A DNA stretch of 64,000 nucleotides from assembly GCF_040954645.1 (NCBI RefSeq), contig NC_092804.1, positions 39,151,753-39,215,752 of the forward strand, read 5' to 3'. Positions 63,999 to 64,000 of the stretch are shown here, piece after piece. The notes beneath the pieces were generated by a model, which did no database searches, was not told the origin of the DNA, and saw only the letters and a program-made list of their open reading frames with translations. The position numbers and the translations under genes were made by a program. Every line of letters starts with the position of its first letter. Position 1 is the first letter of the stretch. Source of the DNA: Diabrotica undecimpunctata. Its lineage: Eukaryota > Arthropoda > Insecta > Coleoptera > Chrysomelidae.

Positions 63999-64000
63999 GT

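Larger units (their letters stand above)
62946..64000 (-). mobile_element. Penelope-like element, 3' portion with terminal regulatory region (runs off the window)
   Basis: The minus strand holds the C-terminal GIY-YIG part of a Penelope-like ORF (to 63384). A GC-rich segment with a TATA box follows, then three tandem stem-loops, a hammerhead-like motif and an end near CCTACGATTTCATTTG at about 62950. It belongs to a different family from the 26.8-kb and 21-kb elements. The 5' part lies beyond 64000. Confidence 0.82.

Overview
This window looks like a repeat-dense intergenic or intronic stretch of an insect nuclear genome. The evidence is AT-rich DNA, no operons, spliceosomal-type exon borders, several clades of LINE retrotransposon, Penelope-like elements, mariner/Tc1, piggyBac and MULE elements, and AT/CT microsatellites. 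A leaf-beetle-like coleopteran would fit this mix of RTE, mariner and Penelope elements, but that is an inference from repeat style and not a determination. Nearly every recognisable protein-coding stretch is a broken transposon gene. The only convincing host-gene candidate is one internal exon at about 15.27-15.45 kb.

Layout. 0-9 kb: an RTE endonuclease relic abuts an antisense RTE reverse transcriptase, followed by mariner and RTE fragments and a TA-flanked element carrying a canonical hammerhead ribozyme core. 9-12 kb: a mariner-type element with 450-bp terminal inverted repeats, inserted into an older LINE, then a large palindrome made of two hammerhead-like motifs. 12-18 kb: two long antisense RTE-type LINEs flanking the host exon. 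19-26 kb: a decayed mariner, a head-to-head pair of Penelope 3' ends framed by (TA)n, an RTE fragment with target-site duplication, a piggyBac 5' half and an R1-clade 3' end. 26-38 kb: an almost full-length antisense Penelope-like element (reverse transcriptase plus GIY-YIG), Jockey/CR1-like LINEs with internal tandem duplications, and an RTE nested inside another RTE. 38-46 kb: sparse DNA, a stem-loop minisatellite with (CT)n, and RTE-A and RTE-F copies. 46-57 kb: a complete but dead Tc1 element, a long unrecognised stretch, a zeste-like domain relic, RNase H and Jockey relics, and a piggyBac 3' end. 57-64 kb: a mariner element with an RTE nested in its TIR (13-bp TSD), an RTE fragment, a FLYWCH-MULE transposase with only two frame breaks, and the 3' part of a second Penelope-like element. 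That last element's downstream region carries a TATA box, three tandem stem-loops with covarying stems and a hammerhead-like motif.

The genes do not form a pathway. The window is best read as a stratigraphy of insertions. Families are labelled here for convenience: RTE-A (1.3, 41.4 and 59 kb), RTE-B (3.8 and 36.5 kb), RTE-C (12.2, 35.8-37.7 and 56 kb), RTE-E (22.6 and 39.6 kb, perhaps 32 and 35.2 kb), RTE-F (7.9 and 45 kb) and RTE-G (15.8 kb). These labels are mine and are based on similar C-terminal protein motifs and 3' tails. All domain calls are by eye, without database searches.
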